DNA of 64,000 nucleotides from NCBI GenBank assembly GCA_022701365.1, contig JAKUHH010000090.1, positions 453,001 through 517,000 of the forward strand, written 5' to 3'. This DNA comes from Mycocentrospora acerina (lineage: Eukaryota; Ascomycota; Dothideomycetes; Pleosporales). Both the position numbers and the translations under genes were made by a program. A model generated the notes under the pieces. The model searched no databases. It saw only the letters and a list, made by a program, of their open reading frames with translations, and was not told the DNA's origin. Below are positions 28,501-40,606 of this stretch, piece by piece. Position 1 is the stretch's first letter; the number at the start of each line of letters is the position of its first letter.

Positions 28501-30174
28501 TCATCCCGGCGAGATCTTGTACGTCAGGCGCCGCGACTTGGCCACAAAAGAGTTGATTGCCTCGGTGAAGCGGGAGTCGGATGGTGGTGGTACTTCCCTC
28601 TCACCATCAGGCGTCACCGCCCGACCCACAACCCGCTTCTCGCTCTCGGTTAGGAAGGGATTCTCCCGCACGGATGGTGGCTCAGAGTAGATGCTGCTGC
28701 CCCCTGCTGAAATGCGCGTTGTGGCGCCGATTTTTTCGGGCAAGTAGGTCGCGTCAGGTGGTTTCTCACGGTCACGCAGGTATGCTTGTCGAGCCGAGGC
28801 GTTTTGCTTCTTGCGGCGTAGACTCAGCATGATGAGCGTGCCAAATGCGACTAGGAGAGCGAGTGCGCCTGGACGAGGAGGGTTAGTAGCTGTGTCTGTG
28901 TATTTGTGTGTGTAGCATTAGGGGTGATGAGGGGGAGAGGTGTATGTACCTAGTACGCCAAACGTTAGGAACAAGGCTCGTGCCATGGGGGTCAGTCGAC
29001 CGCTTTGCTCGCTTGTACTGCTAGAGGTAGTGGGTGAGAGAAGCGGCGCGGCCGTGACGGTCATGTAAGATGTAGTGATAGCAGCAGGGATTAGAGATAT
29101 TGCTTGAATACTTGGGACGGCCAAGGGGGTAAGGAGGTTCTGGGATGTGGTTAAGGGGGCTTGTTCTTTGCCTTGGTCTGTCTTGGTGATGGTTACGAAG
29201 GTGGTTTGCCAGGTGGTTGCCGTGATCATAACTATTGAGCTAGGTGATGGTAAAGGCTGAACCGCATTCGCAGTTATTCCAGGGTTGGGTAAAGTGCTTG
29301 AGGGAACGGCAGATGGTGGAGGTGGTGGAGGCGGCGGAGGTGGAGACGACGGAGGAGGAGAAATGGGAGCAGGCGGCGGCGGTGGAGATGGAGGCGTTGG
29401 AGGCGGTGCAGACGGAGGTGGCGGCGGCGGAGGAGGAGGAGCTGGTAAAGCCGTCTCACTCATGGCTGGGTTTGGTGCATTCTTCCCAGGGAGTGGTTTG
29501 GTGGCCACAGCTGTGGGAGTTTCGAGAGCTCCATCGTCTTTGGCCAGCGGCGTCACCAGAGTAAATTCTAAATCTCCTTGGTTCTGTCCAGGGAGAATCG
29601 CTTCTGTCTCGACTCTAAATCCACCATCAGGGTCCACAGATGTGGAAGATGATGGTCTTGCAGGGGTGGCATAGGCTCCGTTCGGTATTGGTGCAATCGT
29701 AGTTTTGGGTCCCGGGGGCGGCATTTCAGATGACTTCACAGTCGAAGCTGTTGGAACCGGTGTGCCGGATGGCGGGTACAGTGCCATTAGACTGGGCTTG
29801 GACATACTGGAAGGTAAAGTTCGAACACCTGACGACGAAGCGGATGGCGAAGGCGGTGGCGTAGGAGCCACATCAGGTCCTGGGCCTGGTGAGATTGGAG
29901 ACCTAGATTTCATTGGAGGCAGTGAAATATTATCTCCCGGCGTCGTTCCTGATACTGTTGACCCCTGGGGTGGTGGTACATCCATTTTGCTGTCAGTCCC
30001 ATCCGTACTTGCTCCCATGAGTTCCAGCTTGAGGCTCGTAGCGAGCCTCTTATTATTTCTTAATACGACTTCTCTTCCTCTTACAATGCTCATTATATCT
30101 TTTTGAGTTTTCTTATGCACAACATGGTGACCCAGCACCTGTATTACGTTGGATATACTACCTGACGTAGTCAT
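28501..30174 (-). CDS. Proline-rich single-pass membrane protein, N-terminus uncertain
   Basis: Exons 30174-28950 and 28868-28501 (81-nt intron GTACAT…GTCCAG) give 530 aa from the first in-frame ATG. The extracytoplasmic part is Ser/Thr/Pro-rich with long polyproline blocks. The transmembrane helix crosses the splice site (RALFLTFGVL-GALALLVAFGTLIMLSL) and is followed by RRKKQ, a stop-transfer signal. A basic cytoplasmic tail then contains RENPFLTESEKRVVGR. The frame stays open upstream of the ATG (RWLFVVSLAGSSP, signal-peptide-like), so a missed 5' exon is likely. Composition suggests a wall-associated sensor or mucin-like protein. No named family is recognised. Confidence 0.7.
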
Positions 30175-31610
30175 TATAGCAAAGTGCGACCATGGGGGCG
30201 ATGATCCGGCCAGCGAAACCACGAAGAGCCACCGCGATGGGCAACACTCAGGTGATAAATCTACTGGATAGGCGACATGGGTCCCAGGTCCTGCTACTTA
30301 CTTCAGCTGCTGAGCAGAAACATTCATGAGAGGTGGAACGTTTCAGCGTGCGGCGTTTCCGCGGTGTGTCATTGGATGGCTTTCCATCGTCTGACCTTTG
30401 AATTGGGACCTGTAGAGATCTATACTGCACCATTGCTGATGAACTAGCGCTAGATGTCCTCCAAATGATATAATGATTGCTTGATGCTAACAATCCTTGT
30501 TGATGTGGAAGCTTCAGATGCCCAGTTAAGCGATCAAGGGAAGCGAAACCCTATTTCGACATTCGAGACGTAGCAACTCAGACACCATCCCCCGCGAACC
30601 ATCGCAACTACATACACTAATCGACAAGCTAGCCACCAGCATGAAAGGCCAGCATCCTGACCGCTTGTTTGAGCGGCTTTTGCGGTCTGTTTGTTGTATG
30701 CGCTCAAAGCGCAATTTCTTGGCTTCTGTGACACCATTGTTAAACTTGTCTCCTTTCTTTCAAAACTCGTACATTTAGAAGATTGTCGCACAGGCTCGGA
30801 AGACTATTTTTTAGAAATTTACTTCACGTGAAATAGTAATAAGTGGGATGTTTGTCTTGCAGATTTAAATCCCTTCTTTATAATACTCGAGTTAGTCGTT
30901 TGCTGCTAGCAATAATTTCGTCTGTTTGCACGAACATGAAATGTTATCTTTTCCCCCATTTGAGACTACCTGCGACTGTCTCTATGCTTTCCATGTGCGT
31001 CGCATTTTATGGGTTTGGACAAGGTGCCTCTTAATATTCACGTGGTAAATTCTTCTAATATCTCTTACCTTGTTCAATTAGCAATAGTTGTTCAAGGACG
31101 GGAAGACTTGACGAGTGACAGAGTTGACTGCATGAGGTGTCGAGTATGCCCACCCTTTGTCTAGGGCGGACCACGAAGAATTATCCGATAAAATGCGAGT
31201 AAAACCGTACAAAGCTGACGAATATGGAGGCGCTTACAGCTGTAAGCTTCGTGCGCGCTGTCATGTATATCTCAGTTCGAGGAAGGCCCGGCATAGGATG
31301 AACCACTAGAAATCTGCACATGCTGGACATATCAACTGGTCAATAAACTATTAGCTTGCGTTATTCATATAGCCGGACCCAAGTCAATAGAGAAACCCCT
31401 CTACTCAAAAGACAAGCTGAGCACTTTCCATATACCGAAATGCCAATCCTTAATCGCCTCTCTAAGTTCAGCCAACAGAGACAAAAAGTTCAGTTATTGA
31501 TATTGAATGAGAAATTCTGTAATATTCTAGCTGATATATATGTTGAAACCCCCCAAATCTTCATCGCCACTGACCTTCCACCATTGCTTGTCAGTTTACG
31601 AAGAACATAG
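30175..31610. other. Intergenic, no supportable gene
   Basis: Short open frames on the minus strand (30248-30791) have no recognisable domain; they may include an unplaced 5' exon of the proline-rich membrane protein. 30800-31610 is AT-rich 3' flank of the dehydrogenase gene. Confidence 0.5.
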
Positions 31611-32877
31611 CTATGCCTTTTTCGCTGACGTATTCTTAAACATTTTCTCCAACTCAGTACACACCGCTTCTGTGACCTCTTTTGTCGTTGCACGGCCTCC
31701 AAGATCCTTTGTCCTGACTCCTTGCTCTGTTACTGTTTCAACGGCTTCCATCATCCTGTTCGCGGCATCTTCCTCGCCTAACCAGATCAGCATCTCTGAA
31801 GCCGTCCAGAAGGTTGCTACCGGGTTGGCGACACCCTTGCCAGTGATATCGAAAGCTGAACCATGTATTGGCTCAAACATTGATGGATTTTGCCGTGTGG
31901 GGTCGAGGTTGGATGTGGGTGCGATGCCGATGGAGCCCGCAAGGGCTGCAGCTAAGTCGGAGAGGATATCTGCGTGCTGTAGAGAATTAGTAACGTTTAA
32001 ATACTGTTGACAGCGAGTGATACGTACCAAATTTGTGGCGACAATTGTGTCAAGAGATTTCGGGTCCAGGACCATTCTGCATGTCATGGCATCCACAAGC
32101 ATCTTGTCCCATTTCACGTCAGGGAAGTCTTTCGAAACTTGAACAGCAACTTCGTCCCACAGCACCATTCCATTTCTTTGCGCATTGCTCTTTGTGACGA
32201 CAGTGAGAAACTTCCTGGGCCTCTTCTGTGCAATTTCAAAAGCGAACCGAATTATCCTCTCTACACTATGACGCGTGAAGATGGAAACCTCGGTCGCTGT
32301 TTCCCATGGTAGACCGCGGTGCGAGCGGCCTCCTTGCCCGGCATATTCGCCCTCGGAGTTCTCACGGACAATCACCCAGTCAAGGTCACCAGGCTGTGCT
32401 TTTCGGAGAGGAGATTCAGTGCCACGAAAGATCTTAGTAGGCCGGACGTTGGCGTATTGTTGGAAGGGTTGGCAAATAGCGAGACGAAGACCCCAAAGAG
32501 AGATATGATCAGGAACATCTGGCTTATGTTAGCTATATATGTCTTGTATTATTGTTTTACAAAAATGACATACCAGGTGCACCAACAGCACCAAAGAGAA
32601 TGGCATCGTGTTTCTTCAATTGTTCTAGTCCGCCATCTGGAATGTATTTTCCGGTCTTCTTATATGTCTCGGAGCTCCAGTCATAGTCTTCAAATTCCAG
32701 CTCAAATGAGCCGTCGAGCTGAGCAAGCTTCTTCAGTACCTGGACACCAGCATCGATGACTATATTTTGTCAGGCTTCTAGTTTACATATCAGAGCATAT
32801 CGCGTACCTTCGGGCCCGATACCATCGGCGCCCATCGTCGCAATGGAATAGTTTCTTTGGAGTGAGATAGGCGACAT
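31611..32877 (-). CDS. Tartrate / D-malate dehydrogenase (isopropylmalate dehydrogenase superfamily)
   Basis: These NAD-dependent enzymes oxidise tartrate or decarboxylate meso-tartrate and D-malate to D-glycerate or pyruvate. Exons 32877-32808, 32759-32574, 32518-32028 and 31976-31611 give 370 aa, the usual length. Motifs: MGADGIGPEVIDAG (nucleotide/substrate end), IVRENSEGEYAGQGGR, metal-binding VDAMTCRMVLDP and TNLHADILSDLAAALAG, then MFEPIHGSAFDITGKG. The EYAGQGGR form fits the tartrate dehydrogenase branch better than leucine-pathway IPMDH. Intron 3 (51 nt) is stop-free and a multiple of three, so naive translation inserts 17 residues in the middle of TNL-HADILSD. The gene is divergent from the glycerate kinase gene, which would use its product. 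Confidence 0.87.
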
Positions 32878-33461
32878 GGTGACTGATTAAGAAAGAATTT
32901 GGCACAGCCGACTATGAAATTCAATTGGAATGGAGATCAGGCTGCACTTTTGTATTGCTTTTAATTCTTTCGTGGAAGGCTGGTAAGTAATTTTGAGGAT
33001 GAAGCTGATGATGAATCTAAAGTGAAGCGCTTGTTGGCTTTATGTATCGGCTATACGCCTCTTATGAGCGCCTCGGCCATTGAAGATCCACCCTTGCGCC
33101 TTGCAGCACCGGAAGCCAACTTTTCGTGCTCTGACTTGTTGTGCATGCGCTGCGAACTGGAGCCGGAAAGATCAGCGGGGAAGGAACGGAGAAAGAATGA
33201 CCGGAAGGCGTGCCACATCGTACGCCTGCCAGTATCGTACTATCTTTATCCGTCTCTACTATGGGCATTGAGGATTAGTTTCACCGATTCTACCGCCTTG
33301 GTAGCTCTACCATTTGCAATGTTATATGAAAATTAAAAAAGTGCTGGGGGTTTACTTAGATTGCTTTGTTCTGAGAGAACGTTTTAATTGCAGTCGTTCT
33401 TCACTAGAACTTCCAAGATCTCTTCATCTCCAACTTTCCTCCGACCCTCAGCGAAGATACG
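32878..33461. promoter_or_regulatory. Shared divergent promoter, tartrate dehydrogenase / glycerate kinase
   Basis: A 584-nt spacer between two divergent start codons whose products act in successive steps. It is a natural place for common control by the nearby Zn2Cys6 factor. I did not identify a convincing CGG-type triplet pair. Confidence 0.55.
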
Positions 33462-34379
33462 ATGGAGTCACTCGAATTAAACATCAAGCAAGTTCTCAAA
33501 GTCTTAGAGCCTAAGATTCAAACCCAACGACAAAAAAATTCGAGACCAGTCATCCTTGGGATAAGCGGCCTTCAAGGTAGTGGAAAGTCAACATGGGCAC
33601 TAGAAATCGTAAAAATACTCTCATCACACCACCTTCGCGCCATCACAATATCTCTAGATGATTTGTATAAGACACACGACGATCTAATCATTCGCTGCAA
33701 TAAAGACCCAGATAACAAGCTCTACCGAACGCGAGGTCAACCTGGCACACACGACGAACAACTTGCCACAAAGTTCTTTGCCGGGTTGAATGCTTCGCCA
33801 TCCGGGAACGAACAAGAGTCGTTCAAGATTCCAAGTTTTGATAAGAGCAGGTTCGGTGGCGAGGGCGACCGAGCACCTGAGAGCGAGTGGCCGCTTGTAG
33901 AAGGAAATGTCGACGTGGTAGTCTTTGAAGGATGGTGTATCGGATTCCACGCTCTCCCCAACGGAGAAGTCGAAGCCAAATATCGCGCCGCACAGCGATC
34001 GCAACAGTCCAAGGACCCGCAATCCATCACTACCTTGGTGGACCATCCTATCGAACACGTGTTTGAAATCAATCGTAGTCTTGCAACATACAATGACGCA
34101 TTCATGGGTCCTCAGCACTTCGATTTCCTTATCCACATTGACACGGATAATCTTCGTAACGTTTATCGGTGGAGAATACAACAGGAGCATGCTATGGTTA
34201 GGAAAAAGGGTACAGGGATGACTGATGAAGCTGTTGTGGCGTTTGTGAGAGGATACATGCCAGCGTATGAGCTGTACTTGGAAGGATTACAGAGGGGATT
34301 CTTTGGCGAAGGGACTGAGAGACAGATCCGCGTATTGTTGGATGAAGAAAGAAATGTAGTAGATGTAAGGCTACTGTAA
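33462..34379 (+). CDS. D-glycerate 3-kinase (Tda10/GLYK-type P-loop kinase)
   Basis: Phosphorylates D-glycerate to 3-phosphoglycerate using ATP. Single exon, 305 aa. Walker A is GLQGSGKST at residues 36-44, followed by a second conserved block ITISLDDLYKTHDDL. Then come RTRGQPGTHDEQL, VVVFEGWCIGF (Walker B region) and DFLIHIDTDNLRNVYRWRIQQEHAM, all characteristic of the plant/fungal GLYK family. The C-terminus has FVRGYMPAYELYLEGL. Intronless, unlike its neighbours. Its position next to tartrate dehydrogenase fits channelling of D-glycerate to glycolysis. Confidence 0.88.
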   Translation: MESLELNIKQVLKVLEPKIQTQRQKNSRPVILGISGLQGSGKSTWALEIVKILSSHHLRAITISLDDLYKTHDDLIIRCNKDPDNKLYRTRGQPGTHDEQLATKFFAGLNASPSGNEQESFKIPSFDKSRFGGEGDRAPESEWPLVEGNVDVVVFEGWCIGFHALPNGEVEAKYRAAQRSQQSKDPQSITTLVDHPIEHVFEINRSLATYNDAFMGPQHFDFLIHIDTDNLRNVYRWRIQQEHAMVRKKGTGMTDEAVVAFVRGYMPAYELYLEGLQRGFFGEGTERQIRVLLDEERNVVDVRLL

Positions 34380-35311
34380 TGAGCTTTGCCGCGAGCAAAT
34401 TTCTTATAGCCTCTACAATCACGAAAGATGCCATGTAATATTTGTTGGCAAGAAATTATCTGGCACAGCAATTTTGTTGAACGTGCTCTTGTAACCATTG
34501 CCGTAGAATTCACTCACAACATCTCAAGTGTAGCGGGGTTTGTACGGGAAAGTAAACTAGAGATTCCATTGAGTAGCAGCTAAAGTAGTATTAGAAATGC
34601 CCACGCAGTTCGTTTAGTTGACATCTGAGGTGACTCCATGCGGGAATTGTGTTGAAAAAGAGAAAACGCTGATATTAGACCCAAGAATACTCATGAAAAG
34701 AAAGCAAAGGTGGTGACTAAAGACAGAAGACACTGATTGTGTATCTTCGAGAAGCCCTCGAGGCACAGACCATGGGGTTGAGCATCATCTGTTATGCATG
34801 ACAATACTAAGTACGATCGCATGGAGTTTTACCCCGGGAAACTTGTCAAATGTAGCTCTCCTCACCCCCGCTAAACCCAAAGCCCATTTCCTACCTAGAC
34901 CTCCTTCTCCGCAAGATATTCCCCACACTCGACTGCCGTAAATCCGCACATTGAATCTCCCAGCTTCTCGCCAATTCCTCACCCCAACACATCTCGCCCA
35001 GCCCCAACACGGGCGGACTTTCAAACCCCGTCCATCACAGCGGCCAACAAGCCTACCAAACCAAAATAAGCCCGTCTATTTCGCCAAGGTAATACCCCAT
35101 GGGGAAGTCCCCCCAAACACAGCACTGATAGAAGCAGATATAAAGATTGTCAGCCAGCCGTTTATTGTTTCACATATCCCAGCACCGCGGGCTCCCTCCT
35201 CATCTCCTCCCTACTACTCGCTGCATTACTCGCGTCTATTTCTATCGGAAAATACTGCGGCGGTGTTTTGTACTCTGAGGAATACACTGTGCGGTGTGTA
35301 TAATAACCACA
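34380..35311. other. Intergenic, upstream of transporter
   Basis: 3' UTR of the glycerate kinase gene and 5' region of the transporter. Pyrimidine-rich CACCCC-containing stretch at 34860-35060. No coding signal. Confidence 0.6.
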
Positions 35312-36900
35312 ATGACTTCACCCGACCCCCACACCTCAAAGCCCAACGCCATCCTCATCGAGGACGAGAAGTTCAACAAAAATGTTGAAGCCGGGGGTGA
35401 TTACTCTGGCGCAGTGGCGAAGACCGATGAGAAGGAGATCCGACTTGTGAAGAAGCTTGATCGGCGGATCATGGGAATCTTGTGGGCGATGTACTTTCTC
35501 GTACGTTTGTTGCACTCTTCGTGCTAAGATGGATTGAGACGGTGTACTGACTCAGAGCAAAGAACTACCTGGATAGAAACGCCATTGCACAGGCACGACT
35601 AAACAACCTGGAAGATGACTTGGGGCTCGTGGGGTCCCAGTATAACACTTGTATCTCAATTTTGTTTGTCGGGTAAGTTTTTCTTTCTCTCTCTCTTTCG
35701 CCGATCTTCTTCACAGCAAAAAAAAGAGTACAAATGCTGACATCTTCTAGCTACCTCCTTATGCAAATTCCTAGCAACATGCTCATGTCGTCGCAAAAAG
35801 TCCGTCCCTCGATCTACATGTGCGTGTGCATGATGGCCTGGGCCGTTGTATCCGCCTGCACTGCCTTGGCCAAAAACTATACCGGCCTTGTCCTCGTGCG
35901 TTTCTTCCTCGGTGTCGCAGAAGCGCCTTTCTATCCCGGTGCGCTTTATCTACTCTCTGTGTTCTACACGCGCAAGGAAATCGCTACACGCATCAGCATC
36001 TTGTATTCGGGCAACATCTTCGCCACCGCGTTCTCCGGCCTGATCGCTGAAGCGACATTCTCTACGCTTGACAAAGTTCGTGGCCTATCGGGGTGGAAAT
36101 GGTTATTTATCATCGAAGGTCTTACTACCTTCGCCGTAGCGATTGTTGGAATCTGGATGTTACCCGACTACCCTCTTACAACGCGCTGGCTCACCCCCGA
36201 AGAGCGCCAGCTTGCACACGACCGTATTGTAAAAGACACTGTTGGTATGGAACCATCCAAGGGCGCGAGAGCAGGTTTCAAACAGGCCATTCGAGACCCA
36301 AGACTCTACCTACTGTGTCTAATGCAGAACATGCATCTCTCAGCCTGCAGCTTCAACAACTTCTTCCCTACAGTCGTAAAGAGTCTTGGCTTCAGCCGAA
36401 CAATTACGCTCGTTTTGACATGCCCACCATATCTTGTATCTGGTGTGTTCGGTTTCTTCGTTGGTATCACGTCTGGAAAATTCAATGAACGCACCTGGCA
36501 CATCACAATCTGCATGGGTGGCGCACTAGTCGGTTTTATCATTTCCTGCTCCACGATGAATGTCGCTGCTCGATACCTGTCATGTTTCCTCTTCGCATCT
36601 GGGGCCTACGCAGTCAATTCGGTGATCCTGGGCTGGGTGTCTGCAACACTGGGTCAGACGACTGAGAAAAAGGCTGTTTCATTGTCGATTGTTAACGTCG
36701 TGGCAAACGCAAGTTACATCTATACTGCGTATTTGTATCCGAAGAGCGATGGGCCAAAGTATCTGACTGCCATGGCAAGCAATGCTGCATTTGCATTTAT
36801 GACAATCTTGTGCGCATGGGCGCTAAGGGTTTGGCTGCAGACCGCAAACAAGAAGCAAAGGAGGGAGAACCCGGAGAAGAACTTGTATTACGCTTACTAG
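35312..36900 (+). CDS. MFS anion:cation symporter, Dal5/allantoate-permease family
   Basis: Exons 35312-35500, 35563-35672 and 35751-36900 give 482 aa. The N-terminal cytoplasmic stretch ends KKLDRRIMGILWAMYFL-NYLDRNAIAQARL, the hallmark of the ACS family. Then QYNTCISILFVGYLLMQIPSN and RFFLGVAEAPFYPGALYLLS follow, and about twelve membrane helices are apparent. A central loop (YPLTTRWLTPEERQLAHDRI) is typical. The family imports organic anions such as allantoate, nicotinate, pantothenate and, in bacterial relatives, tartrate. Together with the adjacent dehydrogenase and kinase, a hydroxydicarboxylate substrate is a reasonable inference, but the sequence does not prove it. Confidence 0.88.
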
Positions 36901-37061
36901 GTTGAGAAAAATTGTGAGGGATTCTGGGGTTGAGTCTGTCGAGGTACTATATTGTTGTTTTTAGAAAGAGATTGGACAATATGATATGGCCACCTTTTAG
37001 TAGATATGATGAAAAAATACTACTACTCCATGATGTAATCTTTACTGATCCAAAGTCCCAA

Positions 37062-40000
37062 CTATTGCCACCCATGCATTGTACTCCAGTTCTGATCTTG
37101 GCCAAGCCAAAATGGTATGTCAAACCCCGAGAATGGGTCCACGCCGTTGACTGTAGGAAGCATCGCGCTGTGATCAAATGTACCGCTGACCTGCATGAGA
37201 TCATCCCAACTCGCACCTTCACCAAAACCTGAAGGGTTAGCAGCGTTAGTACCCAGACCAGTCGATGAACCACCCGAATGAGATAGTCCCGGGCCTCGTT
37301 GAGCGTCTCCGCTTGAAAGCTCTCCAATACCCGTGCTTGATGAGGTGCCTGCAGTGAAACGCAGAGCAGGACTTTCGACCTGGTTTGCGTTCAATCTTGT
37401 ATCATTATCTGATCTGGTAGAGGGATTCCCCGCAGAAGGTCCTAATGAAGCATGAACGTATGGCATTGAATTGTCGTGGGAAGGTGCCCTCTGATAACTC
37501 GAATCTGGTGGCTGATGACCCTGACCATCTGCGACAGTTACAACTGAAGATCCTCGATTTTGGGTAGGATTCTTAGGTTGTTGACGAGTCATTTGTATTT
37601 GCAGATCCCGGATAGCAGCAGCGCAAGCCTCCGGCCACACACTACCACGACGTGCAAGATGCTGGAGTACATCGAGGCTCCTTTCAGCAAACCTGAAATC
37701 ATCGGTGAGTATTAGGTGGAAAAAAAATCAGAACCTCGATGCTTACCTTGAAACAACGTTTGGAGAGATATGTTTACTGTTAGCTGCATGGAAAAGAATG
37801 AATGTGCTTATCCAGACAGCCCATGTGCACGATGGCCACAATAGTGACATGTTTTTAGACTGATCACCCCCTGAACCTCTATCCCCTATAACTTTGTGTA
37901 AAGTTGTAATAATGGTTCTTGCAGAACCGATACAGTGTTGTAATGCTGCGTCGTATGCTGGCCCTTGACGGGAAGCAGCTAAAATTGGCCGATTCAGCGA
38001 AATCACAGACTCATGCCTGAGAATGGTAAGCACGGTCAGATGATACTGAGACAAAATTTGATGGTCATCTGAGTCGATTATTTCCTCTATACTGTTCCAC
38101 CATTGTGCAAGTTTGGCTGTTATTGCTGTCTGCCGGTCAGGATCCTTGTGAACATAATGAAGCGATTTATGACGGAGCTCCATCATTTGACCACGAATAC
38201 CTGCTTGGCGTGCTAAAAGGTCCAGAAGTCTTAGTCTACTGTCTTCGATGGCGTTAGAGATATGAGCACACCCATGACGATCAGACGTACCTGAGCGGTG
38301 TTGACCCTCCGAATGGCTTTCTGCAGTCGGATAGCACGCGTCTATGTCATCGTCGTGAAGACTAAATGGAAGTCCCATGGATTGGCAAATGAACCGGTCG
38401 ATAGAATAGAGTGACCAAAAGATGCGCTGTCGAAGTTCTCTATCGCTGACTGAAAACGTCGGGAAACGATTGGGACAGCGATGAAGACCCAACTGCAGGG
38501 CCATACGAATAACGAGACCCCCAAGCCGTGATGCTGCATTTAAACGGAGCATAGAAACTAGAAAGAGTTGCACGCTGATCGCAGTTTGCAGAGAATGGAT
38601 CGAGGTAGGCCGTGACAAGACGCGCTGGAGACTGTCCATTGCATGATCATAGGACTTGAACACTAGATCCGCTGGATACCGATTTCCATCTATCGTTTGC
38701 GATTGCCGCCGATCTGCAAGGGATATGGACATGATTGATCGCATAGTAGTCAACCTGAATTCTTGGGAAGCATTTTCTTGTAGGAGCGGTTTGAGTGCGA
38801 TCTCCTCAAAATACTCCAAGATAGATGGAGCATGTAAGAATGGGTATGCAGGATGCCAATTGGCGAAATAGCTTGCGCTCCAATCGACAAGCTCCTGGAC
38901 TGAAACATCCGATAAAGTTCTTGAAGTGACTTCATCGTCACTCCATAATCCACTAGAAGAACTTGGAAGTACCGAAGGCAGGTGATCATCCTCACCAGGT
39001 ACAATGTCGCTTTCAGGTGTTTGAATGGGTATAGATGCTGTCGGGTTTGCACGACCAATCTCACCGTAGACTGAACGAATGAAGTAGATGCCGCTAGCGC
39101 TACCGACGAAGCTTGGGAACTTGTCTCCAGGTACACTGCGCATCAGGCCAACCTCGCGAGCTGGCTGTGCTGTCGTACGTCTCCTTTTCGAGGGTCGCTC
39201 TCCGTGCGAACCCGCATAATTTGCAGGGGCATCACTGGCATCGTGGTCCATCGGGGAACGACAGCTGGTGGCTGGTTCGGATGATTGTCAAAGTTGAAAG
39301 GTTCGAGCAGAAACAGGGGTGGCGGAGATACTAACCCCGCTTTCCCTCACAAAGCTTAATCAAGCCACACAGTATTTGGTACAAGGTCACTGAAACTAAC
39401 AGAACTCTTGGTCATTGCAAATAATGACTTCTGTGGAATCAAATGGAGTTGGACCAGAAATATCAATTTGATGATGACCGTATCAGAAGTAGTTGTGCCA
39501 CGGAGCGACTTTTGCTGACAGCTTTGAACTGTTCGGGGCTTCAGGTGGATCGAGAGTTTGGAGTTGCTCGTTGATGTTGCTAGATGTGGCAGGTGAGAGA
39601 TCATGGTCTGATTGAAAACTCCCCACACCAGCCTCAGCACCTGGCGTGGGGGATAGTGTGTGAGTTTGATCGCTTGGAAGGGGAGTTCCACTCAGGTCCT
39701 CAGTATGTGCTTGGGGACCTTCTGAATGGTGGGATGATGGAATTCCTGATTTACATGATATAGTATGCTGTTTTTTCGATCGTAACCACGTTTCAAGATG
39801 TGTGCTTGTCTGTAAAGGTAGTTCCTTCCATTCTTCTAATCTCTCAGCTTTCGAGTGCGAAGGCCAAGTCGTTGTAGAGGTTTTAGTCAGATGAGGGTAG
39901 TCTGAGTCGATTGCGCCCTGCTCATCTAGGGTGAGAAGAGCTGAGTACAAGGCGGCCTCGGTTTCTCGCAATCGCCTTTCGAGGCTATTCATGTATGCAG

Positions 40001-40256
40001 CAGGTATCCCTCGCTTCCCACCTTCCTGGTAGCGACAAACTAATGAAGATGATTGACATTGCGAGCAAGACGGACTGGGAGATTGTCAGAGTGCGTGGAA
40101 TTGGGGCGTGAGACAGAAGACCAACATTCTCCGATCACATTTACACTTTCTAGCGCGACAGTGCTCGCAAGCTATTGGGTTTAGCTCATTCTAGAAGTCA
40201 ATCAGCAGCGAGAAAAATTACGAGTAGCGTCTTGAGTATACCATGTCGAGTAGCAT
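37062..40256 (-). CDS. Zn2Cys6 transcription factor with fungal_trans domain
   Basis: Minus-strand exons: 40256-40242 (MLLDM), 40190-40126, 40074 to about 39490, about 39263-37747, and 37692-37062. The DNA-binding cluster spans two exons. Joined across a 51-nt intron it gives the perfect spacing C-x2-C-x6-C-x6-C-x2-C-x6-C, starting CEHCRARKCKCD and ending VCRYQ. A probable coiled dimerisation helix follows (NSLERRLRETEAALYSALL). The fungal_trans region includes SGIYFIRSVYGEIG, RLGGLVIRMALQLGLHRCP, ELRQRIFWSLYSIDRFICQ and MGLPFSLHDDDID. The intron or introns between about 39530 and 39263 could not be resolved; a GTTAGT donor near 39336 with acceptor at 39264 is one candidate. A likely local regulator of the tartrate-type cluster. 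Confidence 0.8.
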
Positions 40257-40606
40257 TCAATTAGGGTTCGATGTACACAAGGTGGGTGCTTGCATTTGGC
40301 GGAGGATTGAAAGTGCGGCTGACTAAGCCTAGCACTGAGCTAAACGTCACCAGCATTGCAACTACGAAGCTTCTTTATTGCAAAGCCGCGCTTATGAAAT
40401 GCACTTTTGGGTTGTTATTTGGGCTCAGATTCACAAACAGCCATGATTACAACGACAAAGCGGTGGTCGAACAAAACAGATTGTGATGACAAGAATCATG
40501 ATGATCCCTGCCGATGTTACAAGACAGAACACCGTCCAATGCAGACCATACCGACCCAAGATGTTTGTACACATATTTCTACACGAAATGTTACAATGCG
40601 GCCGTT
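40257..40606. other. Intergenic, no gene seen
   Basis: About 350 nt between the start of the Zn2Cys6 gene and the 3' end of the mS42 gene. No conserved coding sequence or clear site. Confidence 0.5.

Noticed and set aside
30248..30791. Minus-strand frames upstream of the proline-rich membrane protein as separate genes
   Set aside because: No domain, no consistent splice joining that keeps the frame, and short length; noted only as possible 5' exon territory.
39356..39691. Extra 111-codon frame within the Zn2Cys6 gene
   Set aside because: It overlaps the end of exon 3 in another frame. It may contain part of an unresolved exon, but no conserved transcription-factor sequence supports it.
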